Source: Lachnospiraceae bacterium
GTDB lineage: Bacteria; Bacillota; Clostridia; Lachnospirales; Lachnospiraceae
NCBI GenBank assembly: GCA_902363555.1
Contig: CABJAM010000007.1
Location: forward strand, 248,001-312,000
Direction: 5' to 3'
DNA length: 64,000 nucleotides
How positions within the stretch are numbered: the first letter of the stretch is position 1; each line of letters starts with the position of its first letter. A program made the position numbers and the translations under genes. Positions 53,271 through 62,260 of the stretch are shown in pieces. Under the pieces are notes generated by a model. The model did not search any database. It was not told the DNA's origin and worked only from the letters and a program-made list of their open reading frames with translations.

Positions 53271-53352
53271 ATTGTCAAAGGGAGATAATAGGCAGTTATC
53301 TGATTTTATAAAATATTTATTTGGAGGAATAAACGTTTAGCCCTTTGACAAT
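53271..53352. repeat. 82-bp inverted-repeat segment
   Basis: ATTGTCAAAGGG (53271-53282) and its exact complement CCCTTTGACAAT (53341-53352) enclose 58 AT-rich bases with AGATAA/TTATCT and ATTTTATAAAAT palindromes. Could be a small non-autonomous element or a stable RNA structure. Confidence 0.6.
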
Positions 53353-53536
53353 AGATGCTACTCCCAATGATTCCTGCACATCATACATTATATATCTTGC
53401 AAGATTTACTGTGTTTTCATTATAGCACGTTCCTTCTGAATTTCAAGAGAAATTTGTCTGTTTTCATTGATTTATGAAATTTTCAGAGGATTAGCCAAAA
53501 TTAAACGCACAATTTTAACTGTTTTGTCTAATGACC

Positions 53537-53580
53537 AAAAAGTAACTATTCTCGGTTTCAAATAGATATGCTAGAATAGC
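53537..53580 (+). promoter_or_regulatory. promoter of the OFA transporter gene with motif shared with the phloroglucinol operon
   Basis: An extended -10 TGCTAGAAT ends at about 53576 with a weak -35 TTCTCG 17 bases before. Directly upstream AAAAAGTAACTA (53537-53548) repeats the motif found at 49124-49140 in the divergent HxlR/cupin region. Confidence 0.5.
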
Positions 53581-53616
53581 TATTAAAATAGTTATATTAA
53601 GGGAGTGTATTATATT

Positions 53617-54834
53617 ATGAAGACGAAAATGAATCGTTGGGTCTATGCCGTCGTGGGCGTCATCGTACTGCTGCTGGCCGGCCTTGTGTACGCATGGAGC
53701 GTCCTGGCTAACCCGATCGCACAGGAGTTTTCCTCATGGACGAAAGCTCAACTGTCACTGACATTTACCATCTGTATGATCCTGTTCTGCCTGGGCGGTC
53801 TTGTGGGCGGACTTGTATCCGGAAAGATCAATGTTAAGATCAACGTATGGGTTGCCGCAGTATTGTTTTTTATCGGCTTCTTCATGGCGTCCAAAGCAAC
53901 CTCGCTCATGGGGCTGTACATCGGCTACGGTGTTTTTGCAGGCTTTGCCTCCGGTCTTGCCTACAATGCGGTTATGAGTACCATGTCCAAGTGGTTCCCG
54001 GACAAGCAGGGTTTGATCTCCGGTATCCTGCTCATGGGCTTTGGCTTCGGTAGCTTTATCATCGGTAAAATCTATCAGGCATTCACCCCCGCAGAAATTG
54101 GCGGATGGCGGACATCCTTCCTTGTTTTTGGCGTTATCCTTCTGGTTGTCCTGGCTATCTGCGGTTTCTTCTTTGTTAAACCCGGTAAGGACTTTGTTCC
54201 TCCAGCATCCGCAAAGGCTAAGGAAAAGAAAAATACCGAACAGGGCATCGATGTACCCGCCACAGTAATGATCCGCCGCCCAGCCTTCTGGCTGTTCTTT
54301 ATCTGGGCCATCCTGCTCAGCGCCGCAGGTCTGGCGCTCATTGCCCAGGCTACAGGGGTAGCTACTCAGGTCGGTGGGGAAGGGATCAGCGCCTCGACGA
54401 TCACTACTGTCGTAGGTCTTATCTCCATATTTAACGGCGTTGGCCGTGTGATCTTTGGCGGACTGTTCGATAAGATTGGCCGGGGAAAAACAATGCTGCT
54501 TATTAACGTGGCATTCTTCGTATCCGTCCTCATCGTCATCGCCGCACTGATGACCGGAAGCTTCCCGATCCTTGTGCTGGGCTTCATCTGCTGTGGACTC
54601 TCCTACGGCGGTATCACCCCCACCAACTCGGCCTTTGTAAACAGCTTCTATGGTGCGACCCACTACCCGGTGAACTTTTCCATCATCAACCTGAACCTGA
54701 TCATCGCCTCCTTCGGAGGTACTATTGCAGGGGCCCTTTACGATTCCAGCCAGTCCTACCTGAGCACCTTCATCCTGCTCCTGGCTGCGATTGTGGTCGG
54801 CACCATCTGTTCCTGCCTCATTCGTAAACCGTGA
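53617..54834 (+). CDS. OFA-type MFS transporter
   Basis: 405 residues from ATG 53617 (GGGAG upstream). Twelve membrane helices. Text of the oxalate/formate antiporter-like group: YAWSVLANPIAQEFSSWTKAQLSLTFTICMILFCLGGLVGG, FGFGSFIIGKIYQAF, RRPAFWLFFIWAILLSAAGLALIAQATGVA and GLISIFNGVGRVIFGGLFDKIGRGKTML. Group members move small organic acids. The shared promoter motif suggests it serves the phloroglucinol pathway, perhaps importing the phenol or a related acid; this is inference. Confidence 0.85.
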   Translation: MKTKMNRWVYAVVGVIVLLLAGLVYAWSVLANPIAQEFSSWTKAQLSLTFTICMILFCLGGLVGGLVSGKINVKINVWVAAVLFFIGFFMASKATSLMGLYIGYGVFAGFASGLAYNAVMSTMSKWFPDKQGLISGILLMGFGFGSFIIGKIYQAFTPAEIGGWRTSFLVFGVILLVVLAICGFFFVKPGKDFVPPASAKAKEKKNTEQGIDVPATVMIRRPAFWLFFIWAILLSAAGLALIAQATGVATQVGGEGISASTITTVVGLISIFNGVGRVIFGGLFDKIGRGKTMLLINVAFFVSVLIVIAALMTGSFPILVLGFICCGLSYGGITPTNSAFVNSFYGATHYPVNFSIINLNLIIASFGGTIAGALYDSSQSYLSTFILLLAAIVVGTICSCLIRKP

Positions 54835-54938
54835 TATTTATTCGTACAAACGGATATTTTAAATTTACAAATCAAATCCCCCGCAGCAGCCGCCAGGGTC
54901 AGACAAGCTTGACTTTGGTTTGCTGCCCGCGGGCATAA

Positions 54939-54996
54939 AAGGGCGCCGTTCCGATATCCACCAGGCTAAATGTTGGTGAACATTGGAACGGCGCCC
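54939..54996 (+). terminator. terminator between the MFS and GntR genes
   Basis: GGGCGCCGTTCC / GGAACGGCGCCC, a 12-bp GC-rich stem with a long loop, placed between convergent genes. Confidence 0.75.
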
Positions 54997-55040
54997 AAAG
55001 TTATGATTTATTTTTATAAGTATAAAGCAATGCTCCTGCA

Positions 55041-55709
55041 TCAGCGGTTCATCTCGCGAACAGCCTCCAGTATGACCGGTGTGGCCATTTTCTCGTTTCT
55101 TTCAAGTGTCTCAATGATCTTTTTCGTATCTCCGGCTTCCACCGCAGCACAAATTTCCTCGAAGTCCTCCAAATTATCGCTGCCCGGTACGGTGTCCTCC
55201 CCATAGGCGGCCTGACCGTAAATATTTCTCAGGATCAACTGCAGCCCCTTGATCACGCTCATGTTACTTTCCAGACGGGAATTGCCGCAGCTTCTGTAAA
55301 AGGTACCCACGATATTATGGACGCTCAGCGTCCGCTCACGATAGCTTTTCGCCGACTTATAGCCCTCGATCTCCTGACGGATCTCCTCGGCCATGGCCTG
55401 ATGATCGCCCCGCTTCATGGCAAATTTAATGGCCGCAGTGTGCAGCGTCATGGCCAGCTCCTGAATCTCCAGCACGTCCTCCTCATTTATCGAAACAATA
55501 CGGGCGCCCACATTATTTTCATATTCCACAAGGCCTTCCTTCTGAAGACGGTTGATCGCTTCACGAATGGGCGTACTGCTGACACCATAGCGCTCCTGCA
55601 GCTCACTGACATTTAACCGTCCGCCCAGGGGCATTTTCAATTCAATAATTTCATAGCGTATCTGATCATAAATCTGGTCCACCAACGACTGCTTTTTCAA
55701 TATCGCCAT
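55041..55709 (-). CDS. GntR-family regulator, FadR/FCD subfamily
   Basis: 222 residues. Winged helix QIYDQIRYEIIELKMPLGGRLNVSELQERYGVSSTPIREAINRLQKEGLVEYENNVGARIVSI, then an all-helical FCD ligand domain with DVLEIQELAMTLHTAAI, a His in LSVHNIVGTFYRSCGN and a late EICAAVEAGDTKKIIETLERN. FCD regulators bind small organic acids. It has no partner gene beside it; targets are unknown. A small palindrome lies just upstream. Confidence 0.9.
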   Translation of the reverse strand: MAILKKQSLVDQIYDQIRYEIIELKMPLGGRLNVSELQERYGVSSTPIREAINRLQKEGLVEYENNVGARIVSINEEDVLEIQELAMTLHTAAIKFAMKRGDHQAMAEEIRQEIEGYKSAKSYRERTLSVHNIVGTFYRSCGNSRLESNMSVIKGLQLILRNIYGQAAYGEDTVPGSDNLEDFEEICAAVEAGDTKKIIETLERNEKMATPVILEAVREMNR

Positions 55710-55732
55710 TTCTTTACCTCATTTCACTTTGT

Positions 55733-55748
55733 ATATCTTATACGATAT
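55733..55748 (-). promoter_or_regulatory. candidate GntR operator
   Basis: ATATC-TTATAC-GATAT, a perfect palindrome 24 bases upstream of the regulator start, consistent with autoregulation. Confidence 0.5.
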
Positions 55749-55787
55749 CACATTCTGTTAAAAACAATCATAGCAGATATTGAACAA

Positions 55788-57149
55788 TTAATCAAATACT
55801 TTTCGCCCGCTGGCATCCTTAATGCCCTCTTCCTCCCGGTATTTGGCCACGGTCCGTCTGGAAAGATTAATTCCCCTGGCTGCCAGTGCTTCAGAAATCA
55901 GCCGGTCGCTCAGCGGCTTCTTTTTGCTCTCCCCATCGATGATCTCATGAATCGCCCGCTTTACATCCTCCGGTGTTACTGCGGCAACGGCGTTATTTGT
56001 GGCAATCCCCTTGGAGAAGAAGTAATTCAGCGGATAGATCCCCCAGGAGCACTGCATATACTTATCGCGCACCGCCCGGCTTACCGTGGACTCATGGATC
56101 TCCAGCTTATCGGCAATATCCAGCAGCTTCATGGGCCGCAGATGGCCGGGTCCATTGGCAAAAAATTGCTCCTGTGCATCGACAATGGCCTTTGTCACAG
56201 AAAGCAGCGTTCGATTCCTCTGGGAAATGCAATTTTGGATCCATTCGGCCTGATGCACCTTCTCTGTCACATAATTTTTCGTCTCCTTATTCGCGTCGCC
56301 TTTAAGAAGCTTCAAATAATAACCATTGATATTGATTTTCGGATACATATATTCATTGAGTAAAATTTCATAATAGCCGCCCAGGCGGACCACCGTCACA
56401 TCCGGCGTAATGTATTTCAAATGCTCCCGGGAAGAAAAGCTGTTCCCCGGCTTTGGGTTGAGCCCCTTGATTACTTTGGCCGCAAAGGCGATGGCATCGG
56501 TGCTGACCTTCATCTTCCGGGCAATGACATGGAGCTGGTTTTTCCCCAGCAGCTCCAGATGCTCGCTGACCACCGTCCGAACAACGATATCCTCGATTTT
56601 TAACCGGTCCAACTGGAGCAGCAGACACTCTCTTAAATCTCTGGCGCCCACGCCGGCCGGCTCCAGCCCCTGGAGCACGTCCAAAAGTTCCTGTACCTGC
56701 GTCTGCGCCAGATCAAACCGGCGGGCCACATCATCCAGGTCCTCTGTAAAATATCCCTTACTGTCCAGACATAAAGCCATGAAATTTAAGACTTCCATCT
56801 GCTTTGGCGAATACTGGGCGCCGATGAGCTGCGACATGAGATAGTCCGCCAGATCTTCACCCTCGTCCACAGAAAAATTCCATTTATCCCGCTCCTCCAG
56901 ATCATAATCCTGAGAGTAATACACACGGTTCTGCTCGTCACTGGAGCCAAGCCATTCCAGCTTGCGCATCAGATCCTCCTGCGGACTTGGCACCTCACTG
57001 TTATCTTCCAGGTCCACGACCGGATTGTCCACTGCCAGCTCTTTTATGTAATTTTCCAGTTCCAGAGAACCCATCTGTAAAATCTCTGTGGATTGTATCA
57101 TCTTCTGGGACAATGCCATACTCTGCGATATTTCCATTTTCAGTTCCAT
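55788..57149 (-). CDS. rpoN: RNA polymerase sigma-54 factor
   Basis: 453 residues, ATG behind GGGGG. Region I is the Gln/Leu-rich activator-contact part (MEISQSMALSQKMIQSTEILQMGSLELENYIKEL). The core-binding region follows, then the DNA-binding helix-turn-helix, and the C-terminal RpoN box ARGINLSRRTVAKYREEEGI. It recognises -24/-12 promoters and needs enhancer-binding proteins; none is encoded in this window. Confidence 0.95.
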   Translation of the reverse strand: MELKMEISQSMALSQKMIQSTEILQMGSLELENYIKELAVDNPVVDLEDNSEVPSPQEDLMRKLEWLGSSDEQNRVYYSQDYDLEERDKWNFSVDEGEDLADYLMSQLIGAQYSPKQMEVLNFMALCLDSKGYFTEDLDDVARRFDLAQTQVQELLDVLQGLEPAGVGARDLRECLLLQLDRLKIEDIVVRTVVSEHLELLGKNQLHVIARKMKVSTDAIAFAAKVIKGLNPKPGNSFSSREHLKYITPDVTVVRLGGYYEILLNEYMYPKININGYYLKLLKGDANKETKNYVTEKVHQAEWIQNCISQRNRTLLSVTKAIVDAQEQFFANGPGHLRPMKLLDIADKLEIHESTVSRAVRDKYMQCSWGIYPLNYFFSKGIATNNAVAAVTPEDVKRAIHEIIDGESKKKPLSDRLISEALAARGINLSRRTVAKYREEEGIKDASGRKVFD

Positions 57150-57285
57150 TAAAGAATGCCCCCTAACGAATAAATTTTATGTATTACGAACTTCCTGATT
57201 TCTATTATACACAAAAATCCATAAATTTTCACCCAAAAACGACATTCTTTTTTGTGCCTCTATTGGAGTTGCTGTTCACTGGCAC

Positions 57286-58722
57286 CTATTGGATACGTTG
57301 CAGAAGGTCCTTATAAAACGCAACCGCCCGCACCACAGCTTCCGTATCGATATTCTCATTCACGCCATGTACCGATTTAAACTGCTGATTATTAATGTCA
57401 ATGGGTGCAAAACGGATAACGCAATCGCACATTTCGCAAAAATGCCGGGCGTCGGTTCCTGCCGGAAGGATGAACGGGGCGCACGCCGCATAGCCGAAAT
57501 TGTGCTCCACGCAGGCCTTGATAAAACCATATCCCGGACGCTCCATGCTGGCCGGCTTATGAAACTCATTGCCCTCCAAAGCATCCGCCACATGAATACC
57601 GTATTCACGGGCAATCCCTTTGAGTGCGGTAATATCCGACGCCAGATCCGCCTTATTAACACAGCGCAGGAGCATTTCCGCCTGGCAGCTGCCATCCGTA
57701 CCGGTATTGATCTTACTAAACGTACCACTTGTTCCAAGCATCGCTCCGGCCTGTTCATTTAAAGCCGGGATCATGCGCTTGAGCAGGCCGGAAAACAGCC
57801 ACAGATTGGCAAAAATCAGGCGCATGGGGAAAGCCATGTACGGCGCAAGCCCCTCAAACATCGCCCGCATTTCCGGCGATATTTTACGGATAAACGGCTG
57901 CTTTTTCTGGACATGGGCAATAAAGCGGGCCATGCGTACTACCGGCGTTTCTGTTTTCCCGGAAAGCCCGCCATGGCCCTCCTCTTTATCGGCGGTTAAA
58001 ATAAGGGTATGCCGCCCCTTCTCGTGCACAGCCAGCATAGCGCACTTACAGTCAATACCGCCCATGGGCGCATCGATCACAGCGCCACCCTCATCCAGTA
58101 TCCATTCAAACTGAATGTTGTTTTCCTGAAAATAAGCAACAGCCAGAGGGATGCCATCTCCACCAATCTCCTCATTATGGGAGGACGCCAGATACACATT
58201 GCAGGGCGGCACGAAGCCATCCCCCAACAGCTCCTCCAGGGCAGACAATTCCGCAAACAGCGGCGTCTTCGTGTCCACGGTGCCCCTGCCCCAGATGCAT
58301 CCCTCCGCCACGGTTCCTGAAAACGGAGGGTATTTCCAATCGCCGCTCACCGGCGCCACATCGTGATGCGACATGACCATAACATTCCTTGCTGTATCCC
58401 GCCCCGGAATGCGATAAACGTAGCAGTCATCACCAAATATTTTAAGTTCGGCCTTGTCAGATACCCGTGGAAATAATTCCCGTATCACAGCTCTTAACCT
58501 GGCAAATTCTGTATCATCATAGCCATCCTTGTCTGAAACCGTGGCACAGGCGATCATTTTAGCCAGACGCTGTGTATAATAAGCTTCTCCTTCCACGGTG
58601 TCCACAGTCCTTTTTTCGGTAAGCCGTCGCCCTCTAAGTTTACATAATATTGCATTTACAATTAAAACACATACAAATACGGCAACAATACAAGCGGCCG
58701 TCAATAATATAACCAAACCCAT
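57286..58722 (-). CDS. M20 peptidase with N-terminal membrane anchor (PM20D1-like)
   Basis: 478 residues. One hydrophobic segment at residues 3-27, then the M20 metal ligands: VMSHHDVAPV, WGRGTVDTKTPLFAELSALEEL, SSHNEEIGGDG, Asp in ILDEGGAV, and the late His in GTDARHFCEMCD. The lid domain lies between (VHEKGRHTLILTADKEEGHGG). Similar proteins hydrolyse N-acyl amino acids or small peptides. It is 20 bases after the GPH transporter gene in the same direction, so probably one operon. Confidence 0.87.
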   Translation of the reverse strand: MGLVILLTAACIVAVFVCVLIVNAILCKLRGRRLTEKRTVDTVEGEAYYTQRLAKMIACATVSDKDGYDDTEFARLRAVIRELFPRVSDKAELKIFGDDCYVYRIPGRDTARNVMVMSHHDVAPVSGDWKYPPFSGTVAEGCIWGRGTVDTKTPLFAELSALEELLGDGFVPPCNVYLASSHNEEIGGDGIPLAVAYFQENNIQFEWILDEGGAVIDAPMGGIDCKCAMLAVHEKGRHTLILTADKEEGHGGLSGKTETPVVRMARFIAHVQKKQPFIRKISPEMRAMFEGLAPYMAFPMRLIFANLWLFSGLLKRMIPALNEQAGAMLGTSGTFSKINTGTDGSCQAEMLLRCVNKADLASDITALKGIAREYGIHVADALEGNEFHKPASMERPGYGFIKACVEHNFGYAACAPFILPAGTDARHFCEMCDCVIRFAPIDINNQQFKSVHGVNENIDTEAVVRAVAFYKDLLQRIQ

Positions 58723-58742
58723 TTCTCTGCCTCCGGATTCAT

Positions 58743-60122
58743 TTATTCTGCCATAACTTTCGGATCATTGATCACGTTCAGAACTTCCTTTTCCCGATAT
58801 CTTATAAATACGACCACAGCCAGCAGCGTAAATAATCCGCCCACAACGGCCGTCGTCTTCAGGCCCGTCCGACCCACATTTTCACCGGCCGCAGCGCCCA
58901 TGACGGTCAGCGACGGCACAATCATAATGGCCAGAGAATTGCCCATCTTTACAACGAAATTCCTGGCGGCGCCGAAAATCCCCTCCTGATTCACACCGGT
59001 CGTCACTGTGTCGTATTGGATAATATCCGCCATCATGGAGCCGGGCAGTACATTGAGCACCGCAAATGGAAATGATACAAAGAGCGCAAAAACACACGCC
59101 ATCACCATCTTATTTCCGGGTATGTAGTCACAAATACACATAACAAATTCCGCTACGGTAAATACAAGACACCCCAGAATGATGGGCAGCCGTTTACCCT
59201 TCTGCTTGGCCCAACGGTTCACCATGGGGTACAGCAGCAGGGAGCCTGCGATGGAAATGGCCAGGATCGCCACGCTGGATGTTTCCGGCAGGCCCATGAG
59301 CGACGTTACATAGTACATGATGCATGCCTGAAAAAATGCCATTCCGGTACTCTCCAGAAGCAGCCCCAGTGTCACACACCGAAAATGCCTGTTGGAAAAC
59401 GCATGCTTTAACGACTGCCCCAATCCGGCTTTTGGGCACACCGACTGCACATAATCCTTTTCCCGTATTGTCAGAGCGGGAATCAGAAGCAGCACGATAC
59501 CAATCACAGTAAATATAAGAAATGTCAGACGCCAGGAGGCTACCGGTGAAAATCCCATACTCTTCCAGCCATTGACAAACAGCGGCGTCACATAACCGGC
59601 CGCACTTCCGGTGACAAAGAAAAAGGAGCTCACCGTATAGGCATTGACCCGCATAGGCCCCTCCTGGATCATTTCCGGAAGCAATGCATTATGTGGGATC
59701 ATATACAATGTATAAAACAGATAATAGCCCCAGATAAATACCGCGATCCATATGGAATTTATGAGTCCGGGCTCCGACATGGGAACGCAGAAGATCAAAA
59801 GCGCGCACAGGCCAAATGGCACAGCGGCCGCCTTCATCATAGGTATGCGCCGCCCGTTTTTATGGGCGCTCTTATCGCTCCATGCGGCGATCAGCGGGTC
59901 CGTCACAGCGTCGATAATGTGCCCGGCCGCCTTTATAAACCCGATCACGGTCAATATGCCCAAAATAACGATCCCCTGGGTCAGAAGCGTGGGCAGCCCC
60001 GATTCCCTGGACGGCTGATAAAAATAAATCAGATAATTGTTCAGCATTGCTGTAAATAGGCCGACGGCAAATTGCGGCAGACACAGCCGGATGATAACGC
60101 CGCGGTCAACTTTTCTTTTCAT
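58743..60122 (-). CDS. GPH-family (glycoside-pentoside-hexuronide type) MFS transporter
   Basis: 459 residues, ATG behind GGGGGAG. Twelve membrane helices. MelB/GPH text: GHIIDAVTDPLIAAWSDKSAHKNGRRIPMMKAAAVPFGLCALLIF, YTLYMIPHNALLPEM, and SMMADIIQYDTVTTGVNQEGIFGAARNFVVKMGNSLAIMI. The family brings in sugars, glycosides or nucleosides with cations. The gene lies between a nucleoside-hydrolase-like gene and an M20 peptidase, suggesting uptake of a nucleoside or acylated compound. Confidence 0.88.
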   Translation of the reverse strand: MKRKVDRGVIIRLCLPQFAVGLFTAMLNNYLIYFYQPSRESGLPTLLTQGIVILGILTVIGFIKAAGHIIDAVTDPLIAAWSDKSAHKNGRRIPMMKAAAVPFGLCALLIFCVPMSEPGLINSIWIAVFIWGYYLFYTLYMIPHNALLPEMIQEGPMRVNAYTVSSFFFVTGSAAGYVTPLFVNGWKSMGFSPVASWRLTFLIFTVIGIVLLLIPALTIREKDYVQSVCPKAGLGQSLKHAFSNRHFRCVTLGLLLESTGMAFFQACIMYYVTSLMGLPETSSVAILAISIAGSLLLYPMVNRWAKQKGKRLPIILGCLVFTVAEFVMCICDYIPGNKMVMACVFALFVSFPFAVLNVLPGSMMADIIQYDTVTTGVNQEGIFGAARNFVVKMGNSLAIMIVPSLTVMGAAAGENVGRTGLKTTAVVGGLFTLLAVVVFIRYREKEVLNVINDPKVMAE

Positions 60123-60247
60123 AGCGTAAACTCCCCCTAAAATATGTTAAACATAATGTTATCATATAACCGATGGTTTTACAATTGCAAGAAAATTTAA
60201 CGGCATGATCATCTCCTACGGCTGGAAAACACGCTAAAAAAGTAAAT

Positions 60248-60278
60248 GCCTGCGGAGCGCAAATACATCTCCGCAGGC
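60248..60278 (-). terminator. terminator after the nucleoside-hydrolase-like gene
   Basis: GCCTGCGGAG / CTCCGCAGGC, a perfect 10-bp stem with an 11-base loop. On the minus strand a short T-containing stretch follows (ATTTACTTTTTT). Confidence 0.75.
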
Positions 60279-60284
60279 GGCCTA

Positions 60285-61217
60285 CTATTCCTTATAATTT
60301 AATGCCAGCTTGGCATAGAAATCATTCATTATCAGACGTGCATTGACCTGCTTGTACACACGAATCTTTCGGTTCTCCTGTTCAAAAGAGTAGGTCATAT
60401 CCTCATAATTTATGCACGGCGCCGGAACCATATCGTAGATATCGTCCTTCTCAGCCTCCTCCAGCAGCACACCGATGGTCGGCGAATCCCCCAGCCCCCA
60501 GATTTCCCCATGGGGCCACGGAAAATCAAAGTCCGCCAGTTTATTGTTAAATTCAACCATCTGTGTAAACAGGTAGTTTCCAATAGCGCCGCAGGGCTTT
60601 ACAAAATACTGAAGCTCGGCCAGTGATACCGCCATCTGCTTGTACACGGTGATGGGCACCTGCCAAAGAGGCATAGAGGATTTCATCACTACATTGGCAG
60701 CGGCAATGTCCTGCATCAGATTAAATTCACGGCCGCCACTGGGATAATCACCGCCGCCGATCCATATAGCTGTCATACGCTGACAAATTTTCGGCTCCAT
60801 CAAAATAGCCGTGGCCAGATCAGTGATCGCGCCCTGGAAAGCCACAAACAGAGGGTGCGGGTCTTCCCGCATAGCTTCCTCAATGATCAGCCGGGCGCCA
60901 TCAGAAGGCATCGGTGTCTGCTCATCCGGCATAGGATATTCAGAACCCTTCACAACCGGACATATTCCCTCCACATCCATCAGCTTCAATACCTTATTGA
61001 CTTCATCAAAACTGGCCTGGGCCGTATGTCCATCGCCGTACTCCTGAGGATTAAAATTAAAATGCCCGGCCACAATACCCCTGACAATAAACTTGGGCGT
61101 CATCAGATGATGCGCCACAGCAAACTGGTCATCCGCCTCGTTTTTGCAGTCCGTATGTACGATCATACGTATCTTTTTCTTATCCGGAACTTCAAAATCA
61201 TAATTCCACTTTTTCAT
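60285..61217 (-). CDS. nucleoside-hydrolase-like protein
   Basis: 310 residues, ATG behind AGGAGG. The calcium-binding Asp cluster is recognisable but altered: HTDCKNEADDQFAVAHHL instead of DTDxGxDDAxAL. Later text VAFQGAITDLATAILMEPKICQRMTAIWIGGGDYPSGGREFNLMQDIAAANVVMKSSMPLWQVPITVYKQM follows the family, with the Asn-Asp calcium pair kept as NLMQD. It should cleave an N-glycosidic bond of a nucleoside or related compound, perhaps imported by the neighbouring GPH transporter. Confidence 0.8.
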   Translation of the reverse strand: MKKWNYDFEVPDKKKIRMIVHTDCKNEADDQFAVAHHLMTPKFIVRGIVAGHFNFNPQEYGDGHTAQASFDEVNKVLKLMDVEGICPVVKGSEYPMPDEQTPMPSDGARLIIEEAMREDPHPLFVAFQGAITDLATAILMEPKICQRMTAIWIGGGDYPSGGREFNLMQDIAAANVVMKSSMPLWQVPITVYKQMAVSLAELQYFVKPCGAIGNYLFTQMVEFNNKLADFDFPWPHGEIWGLGDSPTIGVLLEEAEKDDIYDMVPAPCINYEDMTYSFEQENRKIRVYKQVNARLIMNDFYAKLALNYKE

Positions 61218-61240
61218 GCTTTACCTCCTGTAATTAAATT

Positions 61241-61447
61241 TTAATCAAATATAAAAATTTCTTCAATCGGCGCGCCCACGGCTCTGGAAATATCGATTGC
61301 CAGCTTTAACGAAGGGTTATACTGCGCCTTCTCCAAACGCATGATCGTTTCCCGCCGTACACCGACGGCGTTCGCCAACTGCTCCTGGGTCATGCCCTGC
61401 ATCTGTCTGTACTTTTTCAGATAACACGTAAATCCTTCCACACCCAT
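61241..61447 (-). CDS. small XRE-type helix-turn-helix regulator
   Basis: 68 residues from ATG 61447, which overlaps the stop of the membrane protein gene (TAATG); the longer open frame upstream is that gene's shadow. The Cro/CI helix-turn-helix is complete: LKKYRQMQGMTQEQLANAVGVRRETIMRLEKAQYNPSLKLAIDISRAVGAPIEEIFIFD. Translationally coupled to the membrane protein, so they act together. A near-perfect palindrome upstream of the pair is a likely operator. Confidence 0.88.
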   Translation of the reverse strand: MGVEGFTCYLKKYRQMQGMTQEQLANAVGVRRETIMRLEKAQYNPSLKLAIDISRAVGAPIEEIFIFD

Positions 61448-62166
61448 TATTCCGGCTCCTCTGTATCGTATTTGTAAAGCAGATAATTGCCAAGAAACAA
61501 AACAAGCGCAATAATCAACGATGAGGCTACAGAAAATATAACTGCCACACTTCCGGCGCTCAGACGGCTGCCGATCATACCGGTCGCCCATGTCACAAGC
61601 CACAGCAGGCCAAAGCCTGTTTTATAAGCTTTAAGCGAAGCTCTGGACTGCTCCTCTTTAAAACGCTCATCTATCAGCGTGCTGCTCAGCTTTCCCTCAT
61701 AGAAAAAGCCGAAAAAACCAAAGAATACAAAAAAGAAAAATGGCCACACCTGCTGCTGGAGCATATATGCCGGAATACCCATAAAGCCGAAAAATCCGGC
61801 AAATCCAAACCATCCGAAGCGTGGATTCAGCTTCCGGGTCATTCCTGTATCATTGCTCCCGCGATTTTTCCATTGATAAACAAGCATCCGGATCACCATA
61901 TAAAAAACATAGACCACAAATACAGCCGTCATTACGATTAAAGGCAAATCGGATAGCCTAAACGAATAGGTGCTAAAATCCACGGGCCGGATAATTCTTG
62001 AGTCATTTACAAAGGCATCATAGACGATGGCCAGAATTTCCAGAATAATCAGGCACGGAAGAACTCCTCTCCTATTCAGCCAAAATCCTCTGTCAGTGTT
62101 TCGTTTTTTATCGGCCTCAGTCTTTGTAATTTCATTGGCCGGCCATTCTTGCTTTGCTTTACTCAT
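61447..62166 (-). CDS. membrane protein with DUF3796-like features, paired with XRE regulator
   Basis: 239 residues, ATG behind GGGAG. About six membrane segments. A Phe/Gly-rich central helix pair (LNPRFGWFGFAGFFGFMGIPAYMLQQQVWPFFFFVFFGFFGFFYEGKLSSTLIDERFKEEQSRA) resembles DUF3796-type proteins, usually found with small XRE regulators in Firmicutes. It may sequester or modulate the regulator at the membrane; function not proven. Confidence 0.65.
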   Translation of the reverse strand: MSKAKQEWPANEITKTEADKKRNTDRGFWLNRRGVLPCLIILEILAIVYDAFVNDSRIIRPVDFSTYSFRLSDLPLIVMTAVFVVYVFYMVIRMLVYQWKNRGSNDTGMTRKLNPRFGWFGFAGFFGFMGIPAYMLQQQVWPFFFFVFFGFFGFFYEGKLSSTLIDERFKEEQSRASLKAYKTGFGLLWLVTWATGMIGSRLSAGSVAVIFSVASSLIIALVLFLGNYLLYKYDTEEPE

Positions 62167-62187
62167 GTTTGCTCCCGCCTTTCAGGT

Positions 62188-62220
62188 GATATATTCATCT
62201 CTTTATGAGATAAATATATC
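62188..62220 (-). promoter_or_regulatory. palindromic operator upstream of the membrane protein/XRE pair
   Basis: GATATATT-C-ATCTC / GAGAT-A-AATATATC around TTTAT, 22 bases before the start codon. AAATATATCACTT occurs twice (62213 and 62253), the second copy reaching into the dCMP deaminase gene end. Confidence 0.65.
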
Positions 62221-62260
62221 ACTTCCAATCGGACGTGTCAACACAAATAGTACAAATATA

